Source of the DNA: Dehalobacter sp.
GTDB lineage: Bacteria; Bacillota; Desulfitobacteriia; Desulfitobacteriales; Syntrophobotulaceae
Direction of reading: 5' to 3'
Length of the DNA: 40,513 bases
NCBI GenBank assembly: GCA_023667845.1
Contig: JAMPIU010000056.1
Coordinates: 1 to 40,513, forward strand
Shown here: positions 17,337 through 24,510 of the stretch, piece by piece
Layout of the letters: every line of letters starts with the position of its first letter
How positions within the stretch are numbered: the stretch's first letter is position 1
The notes under the pieces: generated by a model
Databases searched by the model: none
What the model was told of the DNA's origin: nothing
Seen by the model: the letters and a program-made list of their open reading frames with translations, nothing else
Made by a program: the position numbers and the translations under genes

Positions 17337-18329
17337 ATGCCGAATATTGCAATTGTCGGGGCAACGGGTGTCGTTGGTCAGGAATTTCTGAAAATTCTTG
17401 CTGAACGGAAGTTCCCGGTGAATGAGCTTCGCTTGCTTGCGACGAAAAGATCAAGCGGGTCACGGATTCCCTGGCAGGGAAAAGAAATAGAAGTACAAGA
17501 AACAACGAATCAGAGCTTTCAAGGCATTGATATCGCCTTATTTGCGGGCGGTTCCGCCAGTACGGAGTATGCGCCGGCCGCAGTCAGGAGCGGGGCAGTC
17601 GTCATTGACAACAGCAGTGCTTTTCGGCTAAATCCGGATGTTCCTCTGGTTGTGCCTGAAGTCAACCCCGAAGATGTCAAATGGCATAAAGGAATTATTG
17701 CCAATCCGAACTGTTCCACGATTATCATGGTCGTGGCACTGAAACCGCTCGAAGCGCTTTCGCCAATCAAACGCATTGTGGTATCCACGTATCAGGCAGT
17801 TTCCGGCGCGGGCAAAGAAGGAATTATTGAACTGGAGGAACAAGTGAAGTCGTGGAGTAACGGGGAAAAGATCACGGATATCGATACCTTCCCATATCAG
17901 ATCGCCTTTAACCTGATACCCAGAATTGATGTATTTCAGGAGGGTGACTATACAAAGGAAGAATGGAAAATGGTCAAGGAAACCCAAAAAATCTTCCACA
18001 GGGATGATTTGCGTATTACGGCTACCTGTGTCCGTGTTCCAGTCTTTCGTTCCCACTGTGAATCCATCAATATTGAGACTGAGAAAAAAATCACGATTAA
18101 TCAGGCCAAGGCTGCGCTTGCCCAGGCTCCCGGCGTAATCTTAAAAGACGATTCGGCGAAAGATATTTATCCGATGCCGCTCGATAGCTCGAACAGGGAT
18201 GAAGTTCTGGTCGGAAGAATCCGGGAAGATCAAACCATTGATCAGGGGATTAATCTCTGGATCGCAGGTGATCAGATTCGCAAAGGTGCAGCGACAAATG
18301 CAGTCCAGATTGCAGAATTGCTGTTATAA
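17337..18329 (+). CDS. asd: Aspartate-semialdehyde dehydrogenase
   Basis: Reduces aspartyl phosphate to aspartate semialdehyde, the branch to lysine, threonine, methionine and dipicolinate. Encodes 330 residues. NADP motif GATGVVG (8-14); catalytic Cys126 in ANPNCSTI; phosphate-binding and active His region RVPVFRSHCESINIE. ATG 17337 is preceded by AAGGAGG. Order dpaA-dpaB-asd-dapG-dapA is the same as in Bacillus (spoVFA-spoVFB-asd-dapG-dapA), where the genes support the burst of dipicolinate synthesis in sporulation. Confidence 0.96.
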   Translation: MPNIAIVGATGVVGQEFLKILAERKFPVNELRLLATKRSSGSRIPWQGKEIEVQETTNQSFQGIDIALFAGGSASTEYAPAAVRSGAVVIDNSSAFRLNPDVPLVVPEVNPEDVKWHKGIIANPNCSTIIMVVALKPLEALSPIKRIVVSTYQAVSGAGKEGIIELEEQVKSWSNGEKITDIDTFPYQIAFNLIPRIDVFQEGDYTKEEWKMVKETQKIFHRDDLRITATCVRVPVFRSHCESINIETEKKITINQAKAALAQAPGVILKDDSAKDIYPMPLDSSNRDEVLVGRIREDQTIDQGINLWIAGDQIRKGAATNAVQIAELLL

Positions 18330-18445
18330 TAGATAGGAAATAACGGATAAGATTAAAAGAAAAGAAAAGAAAACATAGACGTTATAATAGTAAGGAAAGC
18401 AAAATACAAGACAAGTTGAGAAAATTAGAGGAAGGAGAAATTACC

Positions 18446-19672
18446 TTGCGTATATTGGTTCAAAAATTTGGCGGAACTTCCCTAGCCAATCCGGAAAGAA
18501 GAGCGCAGGTCGCGGCTAAGGTTTCCGAGGCTATTAATCAAGGATATTCGCCTGTAGTTGTTGTTTCTGCAATCGGGCGTTCGGGAGATCCCTATGCGAC
18601 CGATACGCTGATTAAGATGGTTTCAAGCATTTATTCCGAAGTGCCCAAAAGAGAAATGGATTTACTCTTAAGTTGCGGGGAAATCATTTCCGGCAGCATT
18701 ATGGTTAGCACGCTGCAGGGTCTCGGGTTGGAAGCTGTTCTTTTAACGGGTGGACAGGCCGGCATTATCACCAACAGCAGTTTTGGCGATGCAAGAATTG
18801 TCAGAATCGAACCGGAAAATATCCTGGAGCAACTGAAAGAAGGTAAGGTTGTCGTCATTACGGGCTTCCAGGGCATGACCGAAAACGGACAAATTACAAC
18901 CCTGGGCAGAGGTGGCAGCGATACGACGGCCTGTTCGATTGGCGTCGCACTAAATGCTGAAGCAATCGATATTTATACGGACGTCGAAGGTATTATGACC
19001 GCAGACCCCCGGATCGTCCAGGATGCCAAAATACTTGACGTGATCACCTATAATGATATCTGCCATCTGGCGCATCAGGGAGCCAAAGTCATCCATCCGC
19101 GCGCCGTGGAAATTGCGATGCAGAAGAATATCCCACTGCGGGTAAAATGTACGTTTTCCGATGCTCCAGGAACGCTGGTCACCAATGTTCAGCCCGACCT
19201 CGCGGAGGGTTCGGACATGATCGGCGACAGGATTATTACAGGGATTGCACATACCCCGAATGTCACCCAGATCAAGATCCACATTCAAGAAGAAGAAAAT
19301 AAACCCAAAGCGATCACCAAAATATTTAAGGGGATGGCTTTAGCGGATATTAGTGTCGATTTCATCAGTGTTCAGCCAGAAACTGTCCTGTATACCGTTC
19401 GTGATGAGCTGGCAAAGAAAGCCGTCAATATTTTAAAGAATCTGGGCTTTAACCCTGAATCCGCACCAGGATGTGCCAAGATTGCGCTTGTCGGCGGGGG
19501 AATTGCCGATGTACCCGGTGTCATGGCCAATATGGCAGAAGCACTTGCTGAGAGCGACATTGAGATTCTTCAGTCCGCTGACTCCCATACCACGATCTGG
19601 GTGCTTGTCAGAAAGGAACATATGGTTCCGGCTGTTCAGTCTTTGCACAAAAAATTTGAGCTTGGTATTTGA
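18446..19672 (+). CDS. dapG: Aspartate kinase (DapG type)
   Basis: Phosphorylates aspartate, first step of the pathway. Encodes 408 residues from TTG 18446 (GAAGGAG at 18431-18437). KFGGTS (7-12) is the kinase signature; GRGGSDTTACSIGVALNAE and YTDVEGIMTADPRIV complete the catalytic domain. The C-terminal 140 residues form two ACT domains (FKGMALADISVDFISVQPE; ALVGGGIADVPGVMANMAEAL), the usual site of amino-acid feedback. DapG-type kinases in Bacillus respond to meso-diaminopimelate; effector here is inferred from position only. The 116-base leader is purine-rich with a TATAAT at 18383 but no clear -35. Confidence 0.94.
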   Translation: MRILVQKFGGTSLANPERRAQVAAKVSEAINQGYSPVVVVSAIGRSGDPYATDTLIKMVSSIYSEVPKREMDLLLSCGEIISGSIMVSTLQGLGLEAVLLTGGQAGIITNSSFGDARIVRIEPENILEQLKEGKVVVITGFQGMTENGQITTLGRGGSDTTACSIGVALNAEAIDIYTDVEGIMTADPRIVQDAKILDVITYNDICHLAHQGAKVIHPRAVEIAMQKNIPLRVKCTFSDAPGTLVTNVQPDLAEGSDMIGDRIITGIAHTPNVTQIKIHIQEEENKPKAITKIFKGMALADISVDFISVQPETVLYTVRDELAKKAVNILKNLGFNPESAPGCAKIALVGGGIADVPGVMANMAEALAESDIEILQSADSHTTIWVLVRKEHMVPAVQSLHKKFELGI

Positions 19673-19713
19673 CAGCCAGGCAGTGCATAAAATAGTTTAT
19701 GGAGGAAAGAGAA

Positions 19714-20598
19714 ATGTTTGGCAGCGTTTTAACCGCTATGGTCACACCATTTAACGATAAGCTGGAGATTGATTATCCTGCAGCCGCAGTGCTGGCCAGA
19801 TATTTGGCTGAAAACGGCACAGAAGGGATCGTCGTAGCCGGAACAACCGGTGAGAGCCCTAATCTAACCGGTGAAGAAAAGCTTAAGCTTTTTACGACAG
19901 TGAAAGAAGCGGTTGGGGATACGTGTAAAGTCATTGCAGGTGTGGGTACCTATTCCACTCGAGAGAGCATTGAACTTGCCGAAAAAGTCTCAGATCAGCT
20001 CGATGGCATTATGGCAGTGGTTCCGTATTACAGCAAACCTTCCCAGGAAGGTCTTTATGAGCATTTTAGAGCCATCGCAGCGGCCACAGACCGGCCGGTG
20101 ATGCTTTATAACATACCAGGAAGGACAGTCATCAATCTTCTTCCTTCCACAGTCACCAAACTAGCTGAAATTCCGAATATCGTCTGTATTAAAGAAGCAG
20201 CAGGATCGATGGACCAGGTCAGTGAACTGAAAAAGGAACTGCCTTCGACCTTTGCGATTTATTCGGGCGATGATTCACTGACCTTGCCGATGCTGTCTTT
20301 AGGCGGGGCAGGGATCGTAAGTGTCGCTTCTCATTTGATCGGTACCCAGATGCAAAAAATGGTTGCTGCGTTTAAGGCCAACGATATGGAGAAAGCTTTA
20401 AAATGGCATCTGCTGCTGTTCCCAATCTTTAAAGGAATGTTCGTGGCAACAAATCCAGTGCCGGTGAAGTATCTGCTAAATGAAGTCGGTATCAAAGCTG
20501 GAGGCTACCGGTTGCCCATCGTTGGCCCGACCCAGACGGAACAGGCTTTCTTAAAAGAATTGCTCACGAATATCCGGAATCTGCCTGAAGAGGTCTGA
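19714..20598 (+). CDS. dapA: 4-hydroxy-tetrahydrodipicolinate synthase
   Basis: Class I aldolase that condenses pyruvate with aspartate semialdehyde. Encodes 294 residues. GTTGE (43-47) with Thr44/Thr45, Tyr132 in YNIPGRT, and the Schiff-base Lys160 in CIKEAAG are all present. ATG 19714 was chosen over 19699 because GGAGGAAAG lies just in front of it and the family N-terminus is MFGSVLTAMVTPF. It is 41 bases after dapG. A hairpin with a T-rich tail at 20645 ends the unit. Confidence 0.96.
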   Translation: MFGSVLTAMVTPFNDKLEIDYPAAAVLARYLAENGTEGIVVAGTTGESPNLTGEEKLKLFTTVKEAVGDTCKVIAGVGTYSTRESIELAEKVSDQLDGIMAVVPYYSKPSQEGLYEHFRAIAAATDRPVMLYNIPGRTVINLLPSTVTKLAEIPNIVCIKEAAGSMDQVSELKKELPSTFAIYSGDDSLTLPMLSLGGAGIVSVASHLIGTQMQKMVAAFKANDMEKALKWHLLLFPIFKGMFVATNPVPVKYLLNEVGIKAGGYRLPIVGPTQTEQAFLKELLTNIRNLPEEV

Positions 20599-20644
20599 CC
20601 TTAGAAATTGCTTTCAGATAAAACTAAAATTAAAAATAAAATTA

Positions 20645-20678
20645 AAAACTTTGGTTATGCCGAAGTTTTAGTTTTATT
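20645..20678 (+). terminator. Terminator after dapA
   Basis: AAAACTTTGG (20645-20654) pairs with CCGAAGTTTT (20660-20669) with one wobble, loop TTATG, then AGTTTTATT. It ends the asd-dapG-dapA unit; the A-rich run upstream could add A-U pairs. Confidence 0.75.
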
Positions 20679-20719
20679 CGCGAATGGGCAACAATAGTGT
20701 TGGAAGCTGTTCACCCAGC

Positions 20720-20748
20720 TTGCATATCTGATATTCAGGTACTATAAT
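20720..20748 (+). promoter_or_regulatory. Promoter of the RNase J gene
   Basis: TTGCAT (20720-20725), 17 bases, TATAAT (20743-20748). Predicted start near 20755 gives an unusually long leader of about 215 bases before the coding region. Confidence 0.65.
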
Positions 20749-20790
20749 AAATCTAATGGTGTTGTACGGCTAACCGAATAACGGAATCAA

Positions 20791-20900
20791 AGAAACCAAG
20801 AGGTATTTTTACCTGTTTCTATTTTTGTTTGTGTTTTTTTGTTTTAGTCTTTTTTATCTGGCTCAGATACTTCGGGGTATCTTCTTGTTTTCTTTTGTTT
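20791..20900 (+). promoter_or_regulatory. Structured RNase J leader with two terminator-like hairpins
   Basis: Hairpin 1: AGAAAC...GTTTCT with inner AGGTA/ TACCT (20791-20820), followed by a very T-rich stretch (20821-20860). Hairpin 2: AGATAC (20865-20870) with GTATCT (20877-20882), followed by TCTTGTTTTCTTTTG. Both lie between the promoter and the start codon, the layout of an attenuator. No known riboswitch class was recognised. Confidence 0.55.
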
Positions 20901-20969
20901 ACAAAATTAATAGGATTGAAATTGAAATTAGTAAAGTGAAATATATATAAATTGATGGAGGTATTGCCC

Positions 20970-22634
20970 TTGCCAAAAGAACACAAACTGCAAATTATCC
21001 CTTTAGGCGGGTTGGGTGAGATCGGGAAAAACATGACGCTGGTAAAGTATGACAACCAGATGATCATGATTGATGCCGGTATGGCTTTTCCTGAAGATGA
21101 CATGCCTGGAATTGATCTGGTCATCCCTGACTATTCCTATGTCATCGAAAACAAGGACATGCTGCTCGGGATTATGGTGACCCATGGTCATGAAGATCAT
21201 ATCGGCACATTCCCGTATCTTCTGAAGGACATAGACGCGCCTGTATTTGCGCCAAAACTTACCTTGGGACTGATCCAGGCCAAATTAAAGGAGTGCAATG
21301 TCAACCGGTTTAAATCGACTGTCGTCAATCCTGGAGAGAGTATCAAGCTTGGCGTTTTTAAAATTGATTTTATCCGGGTCAACCACAGCATACCTGATTC
21401 TGTGAGTCTGGCTATCCATACACCCCTCGGTGTGATTGTCCATACCGGAGATTTTAAACTGGATCATACCCCCGTTACCTCGGAGATCCTGGATATTTAT
21501 AAATTCTCCGAATTGGGTGAAAAAGGTGTACTCTGCTTAATGTCCGACAGCACAAATGTAGAAAGGCCTGGTTTTACGATGTCGGAGAGAGTGGTCGGGC
21601 AGATGTTTGACGATGTATTCCGTACCGCCAAGGAAAGGATCATTTTAGCCAGCTTTGCTTCGAATATCCATCGCGTGCAGCAGGTCATCACCGCTGCTTT
21701 CAAAACGAACAGGAAGGTTGCAATTGTTGGCAGGAGCATGCAGAATTACGCCTCAATCGCTGCTGAATACGGCTATCTGATCATTCCAGAAGGAACACTG
21801 GTCGATGTAGAAGAGGTTCTGCAGCTGCCGCCGAATCAGGTCTGTATTATTACAACAGGGAGCCAGGGAGAACCGATGTCGGCACTTTCTCGTATGGCTT
21901 CCAGCGATCATAAACAGGTCGAAATCCTGCCCGGTGATACGGTGATTATTTCGGCGAGTCCGATTCCGGGAAATGAGAAATCGGTTGCCCGGACCATCGA
22001 TCAGTTGTTTAAACTCGGCGCCAATGTGATCCACGAACAAGCATCGGGCGTCCATGTTTCCGGCCATGGCAGTCAGGAAGAATTAAAGATGATGCTGAAT
22101 ATGGTAAGACCGCAGTATTTTGTGCCTGTGCACGGTGAGTACCGCATGCTGATCAAGCATGGTCAGATTGCCGAACAGCTTGGCATTCCGCACAAAAATA
22201 TTTTTATTGCCGAAAATGGAAGTGTCATTGAGTTCACCAGAAATGGAGCAGGTATCGCTGGAAAAGTGCCATCCGGCAGAATTTTAGTGGATGGACTTGG
22301 CGTAGGGGACGTCGGCAATATTGTGCTGCGCGACCGCAAACAGCTGTCTCAGGACGGTATTTTAATCGTAGTCATTGCGCTGAGCCGTTCCACCAATGAA
22401 ATCGTTGCCGGGCCTGATATTGTGACCAGGGGATTCGTCTATGTCAGAGAATCCGAGACGATGCTGGATGAGGCCAAAGAGAAAATCAAACAGACAACCG
22501 AACGCTGCCTTGAAAACGGCATTATTGAATGGGTTACTCTCAAAAATCAGATTAAAGACGTTCTAGGCAAGCATCTGTACGAAAAAACGAAAAGGAAACC
22601 GGTCATCCTGCCAATCATTCAAGAAGTGAAATAA
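20970..22634 (+). CDS. rnj: Ribonuclease J
   Basis: Metallo-beta-lactamase/beta-CASP ribonuclease with endonuclease and 5'-3' exonuclease activity, central to mRNA decay and rRNA maturation. Encodes 554 residues, normal length. PLGGLGEIGKNM opens the MBL domain; HGHEDH (about 72-77) binds two Zn ions; LMSDSTN and ASFASNIHRVQQ belong to the beta-CASP domain; HVSGHGSQEEL is a late metal ligand. I chose TTG 20970 (GGAGGT 7 bases upstream); an earlier ATG/TTG at 20952-20955 overlaps that site. Position after dapA matches B. subtilis rnjB, but bacteria with one copy use it as general RNase J, so J1 or J2 cannot be told here. Confidence 0.94.
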   Translation: MPKEHKLQIIPLGGLGEIGKNMTLVKYDNQMIMIDAGMAFPEDDMPGIDLVIPDYSYVIENKDMLLGIMVTHGHEDHIGTFPYLLKDIDAPVFAPKLTLGLIQAKLKECNVNRFKSTVVNPGESIKLGVFKIDFIRVNHSIPDSVSLAIHTPLGVIVHTGDFKLDHTPVTSEILDIYKFSELGEKGVLCLMSDSTNVERPGFTMSERVVGQMFDDVFRTAKERIILASFASNIHRVQQVITAAFKTNRKVAIVGRSMQNYASIAAEYGYLIIPEGTLVDVEEVLQLPPNQVCIITTGSQGEPMSALSRMASSDHKQVEILPGDTVIISASPIPGNEKSVARTIDQLFKLGANVIHEQASGVHVSGHGSQEELKMMLNMVRPQYFVPVHGEYRMLIKHGQIAEQLGIPHKNIFIAENGSVIEFTRNGAGIAGKVPSGRILVDGLGVGDVGNIVLRDRKQLSQDGILIVVIALSRSTNEIVAGPDIVTRGFVYVRESETMLDEAKEKIKQTTERCLENGIIEWVTLKNQIKDVLGKHLYEKTKRKPVILPIIQEVK

Positions 22635-22668
22635 GTTCAACAAGTTCGAACATTTTTTTCTAAACGGG

Positions 22669-22697
22669 TTGACAATGTTTTCGCATTTAGCTATACT
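22669..22697 (+). promoter_or_regulatory. Promoter of the tRNA operon
   Basis: TTGACA (22669-22674), 17-base spacer, TATACT (22692-22697), about 22 bases before the first tRNA. This is a near-consensus strong promoter, as expected for a stable-RNA operon. Confidence 0.85.
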
Positions 22698-22718
22698 ATC
22701 AAATGTTCTCGCAATTTT

Positions 22719-22794
22719 GGCCCGTTGGTCAAGCGGCCTAAGACACCGCCCTTTCACGGCGGTAACACGGGTTCGAATCCCGTACGGGTCACCA
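22719..22794 (+). tRNA. tRNA-Glu (TTC)
   Basis: 76-base cloverleaf with encoded CCA. Anticodon loop CTTTCAC gives TTC. Acceptor GGCCCGT pairs with ACGGGTC; T-loop GGTTCGAATCC is canonical. First gene of the 14-tRNA operon. Confidence 0.95.
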
Positions 22795-22836
22795 TTTAAA
22801 ATCCGACGTTCGTGGTCTTCCTCGAACATCAGATAA

Positions 22837-22912
<76 letters not shown>

Positions 22913-22921
22913 AACTCGAAG

Positions 22922-23061
22922 TTCGAAGTTCGAGGCGCGAAGTTCGAAAAAGCATATTAAGATATTGCTTGAAGAGCGGAAGGTACGAACTGAACATCGG
23001 GAAACTTGCTGCAGAGGAATACGAAGGTTCGGATATCGAACGTCGTGCCTCGAATATCGAA
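22922..23061. repeat. Inverted-repeat insert between tRNA-Val and tRNA-Asp
   Basis: TTCGAGGCGCGAAGTTCGA (22929-22947) pairs with TCGAACGTCGTGCCTCGAA (23036-23054) at 17 of 19 positions plus one wobble, and the stem continues weakly outwards. The left arm is embedded in a 7-base tandem GTTCGAA run. A smaller hairpin AAGCA/TGCTT lies at 22951-22970. It fills nearly the whole 151-base spacer, the longest in the tRNA operon. Confidence 0.65.
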
Positions 23062-23063
23062 TT

Positions 23064-23140
23064 GGCCCCGTAGCTTAGTGGTTTAAAGCGCCTGCCTGTC
23101 ACGCAGGAGATCGTCGGTTCAAATCCGATCGGGGTCGCCA
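23064..23140 (+). tRNA. tRNA-Asp (GTC)
   Basis: 77 bases with CCA. Anticodon loop CTGTCAC gives GTC. Acceptor GGCCCCG pairs with CGGGGTC. Confidence 0.95.
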
Positions 23141-23175
23141 TTATTTATCAGGTTCTGAATTCATCCTGAAACCGA

Positions 23176-23250
23176 TGGGGTGTCGCCAAGCGGTAAGGCA
23201 CCAGACTTTGACTCTGGCATACGTTGGTTCGAATCCAGCCACCCCAGCCA
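23176..23250 (+). tRNA. tRNA-Gln (TTG)
   Basis: 75 bases with CCA. Anticodon loop CTTTGAC gives TTG. Acceptor TGGGGTG pairs with CACCCCA, the U1-A72 pair typical of tRNA-Gln. Confidence 0.95.
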
Positions 23251-23253
23251 GAC

Positions 23254-23329
23254 GGGTCATTAGCTCAGCTGGTAGAGCACCTGACTCTTAATCAGGGTGT
23301 CCAGGGTTCGAGCCCCTGATGGCCCACCA
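23254..23329 (+). tRNA. tRNA-Lys (CTT)
   Basis: 76 bases with CCA. Anticodon loop CTCTTAA gives CTT. It starts only four bases after the preceding CCA and closely resembles the next gene, probably a duplication with anticodon change. Confidence 0.95.
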
Positions 23330-23348
23330 TCAAAACAATATTATTTCC

Positions 23349-23424
23349 GAGCCATTAGCTCAGTCGGTAGAGCATCTGACTTTTAATCAGGGTGTCCCGC
23401 GTTCGAGTCGCGGATGGCTCACCA
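23349..23424 (+). tRNA. tRNA-Lys (TTT)
   Basis: 76 bases with CCA. Anticodon loop CTTTTAA gives TTT. Acceptor GAGCCAT pairs with ATGGCTC. Confidence 0.95.
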
Positions 23425-23432
23425 TCTATCAT

Positions 23433-23507
23433 GCGGGTGTAACTCAGTGGTAGAGTGTCACCTTGCCAAGGTGAAAGTCGCGAGTTCGAATCTCGTCACC
23501 CGCTCCA
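23433..23507 (+). tRNA. tRNA-Gly (GCC)
   Basis: 75 bases with CCA. Anticodon loop CTTGCCA gives GCC. Acceptor GCGGGTG pairs with CACCCGC, the same acceptor as the tRNA-Gly(TCC) at the end of the operon. Confidence 0.95.
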
Positions 23508-23516
23508 AAAAAATAT

Positions 23517-23593
<77 letters not shown>

Positions 23594-23609
23594 TCTTTCA
23601 AAGGCATTC

Positions 23610-23685
23610 GCCGTTATAGCTCAGTAGGTAGAGCGTATCCTTGGTAAGGATAAGGTCACCGGTTCAATCCCGGTTAACGGCTCCA
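23610..23685 (+). tRNA. tRNA-Thr (GGT)
   Basis: 76 bases with CCA. Stem TATCC/GGATA closes loop TTGGTAA, anticodon GGT. Acceptor GCCGTTA pairs with TAACGGC. Confidence 0.95.
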
Positions 23686-23692
23686 GTTTTAT

Positions 23693-23777
23693 GCGGGAGT
23701 GGCGGAATTGGCAGACGCGCACGTTTGAGGGGCGTGTGGTTAACACCGTGCGGGTTCAAGTCCCGCCTTCCGCACCA
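23693..23777 (+). tRNA. tRNA-Leu (GAG)
   Basis: 85 bases with CCA and a long variable arm. Stem CACGT/GCGTG closes loop TTGAGGG, anticodon GAG. Class II as expected for leucine. Confidence 0.94.
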
Positions 23778-23790
23778 ATCAGCGGTTTAC

Positions 23791-23881
23791 GGAGAAGTAC
23801 TCAAGTGGCTGAAGAGGACGGTTTGCTAAACCGTTAGAGTGGGTAACTGCTGCGAGGGTTCAAATCCCTCCTTCTCCGCCA
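23791..23881 (+). tRNA. tRNA-Ser (GCT)
   Basis: 91 bases with CCA and a long variable arm (class II). Stem ACGGT/ACCGT closes loop TTGCTAA, anticodon GCT. Acceptor GGAGAAG pairs with CTTCTCC. Confidence 0.95.
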
Positions 23882-23887
23882 GCATAT

Positions 23888-23962
23888 TCCTCGATAGCTC
23901 AACGGTAGAGCAATCGGCTGTTAACCGATAGGTTGCTGGTTCGAATCCAGCTCGGGGAGCCA
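23888..23962 (+). tRNA. tRNA-Asn (GTT)
   Basis: 75 bases with CCA. Anticodon loop CTGTTAA gives GTT. Acceptor TCCTCGA pairs with TCGGGGA with one wobble. Confidence 0.95.
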
Positions 23963-23963
23963 T

Positions 23964-24040
23964 GGCAGGGTAGCCAAGTGGTCTAAGGCAAGCGGTTCAT
24001 ACCCGCTCATCCGAGGGTTCAAATCCCCCCCCTGCTACCA
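23964..24040 (+). tRNA. tRNA-Met (CAT), elongator type
   Basis: 77 bases with CCA. Stem AGCGG/CCGCT closes loop TTCATAC, anticodon CAT. The initiator's three consecutive G-C pairs at the anticodon stem base and its C1-A72 mismatch are absent, so elongator Met is preferred; Ile2 (lysidine) is less likely. Confidence 0.88.
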
Positions 24041-24045
24041 AACAT

Positions 24046-24119
24046 GCGGGTGTAACTCAATGGTAGAGTGCCAGCCTTCCAAGCTGGTTACGTGGGTTCG
24101 ATTCCCATCACCCGCTCCA
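24046..24119 (+). tRNA. tRNA-Gly (TCC)
   Basis: 74 bases with CCA. Anticodon loop CTTCCAA gives TCC. Last gene of the operon; its 3' end (T-arm to acceptor) is copied in both orientations in the element at 24166-24288. Confidence 0.95.
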
Positions 24120-24121
24120 TA

Positions 24122-24160
24122 GAAAATAAAATCCTGCGCAATCGCGCAGGATTTTCTATT
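24122..24160 (+). terminator. Terminator of the tRNA operon
   Basis: AAATCCTGCGC pairs with GCGCAGGATTT around AATC, then TTCTATT. It is a strong stem with a short T-tail, placed directly after the last tRNA. Confidence 0.85.
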
Positions 24161-24165
24161 TATGA

Positions 24166-24288
24166 GGGTGATGGGAATCGAACGGGAGGAATAGAAAATG
24201 CGCCCTAAGGAAGCATTTTCCCGACCCGGCGTGATAGCGAGCGAATTGGCAGAGGCCAATTCGCGAAGCGGAGCGATTCCCATCACCC
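24166..24288. repeat. Structured element with tRNA-Gly-derived arms
   Basis: Outer arms GGGTGATGGGAATCG (24166-24180) and CGATTCCCATCACCC (24274-24288) are perfect complements and equal the T-arm/acceptor 3' end of the adjacent tRNA-Gly. Inside are two perfect hairpins, GAAAATGC/GCATTTTC (24194-24220) and GCGAATTGG/CCAATTCGC (24241-24264). The flanks of the second (GATAGCGAG before, GAAGCGGAG after) resemble the flanks of the inner hairpin in the repeats at 8693 and 36141, so it may be a distant relative. It is not a tRNA. Confidence 0.75.
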
Positions 24289-24510
24289 GCGGGGTTGATG
24301 TGTGAAGTAGTAAATAATAATGAACAAAACCATTTTGTCAAGATTTTGTCAATGACAATTTGAGAAAGATATTACAATTTATGCTATTTAGTAGTATAAT
24401 TAAAATGTATTTTTATTTCTAAAAATGAAATATAAGATAAGCGAATAAATGTAAAAATTATGTAAAATTAATGTAAATTAAATGTAAAATATAGCAGAGG
24501 GAGTGAAACA
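24289..24510 (+). promoter_or_regulatory. Promoter region of the pil operon, with an 11-bp-phased array
   Basis: AT-rich, no gene. TTACAA (24372-24377), 17 bases, TATAAT (24395-24400) is a good promoter for pilC. Downstream, ATGTAAA starts at 24449, 24460, 24471 and 24482, four copies with an exact 11-base period, ending just before the pilC ribosome site. Similar TTTACA motifs with the same spacing occur before pilA. Confidence 0.65.

Noticed and set aside
22913..23063. CRISPR-like repeat from the GTTCGAA run
   Set aside because: The unit is 7 bases without spacers; there are no cas genes in the window.
24046..24288. Integrated element using tRNA-Gly as attachment site
   Set aside because: The duplicated tRNA ends flank only 123 bases with no integrase and are inverted, not direct, repeats.
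24035..24341. Antisense frames over tRNA-Gly and its downstream element
   Set aside because: They translate the tRNA complement and the structured repeat; no start signals.
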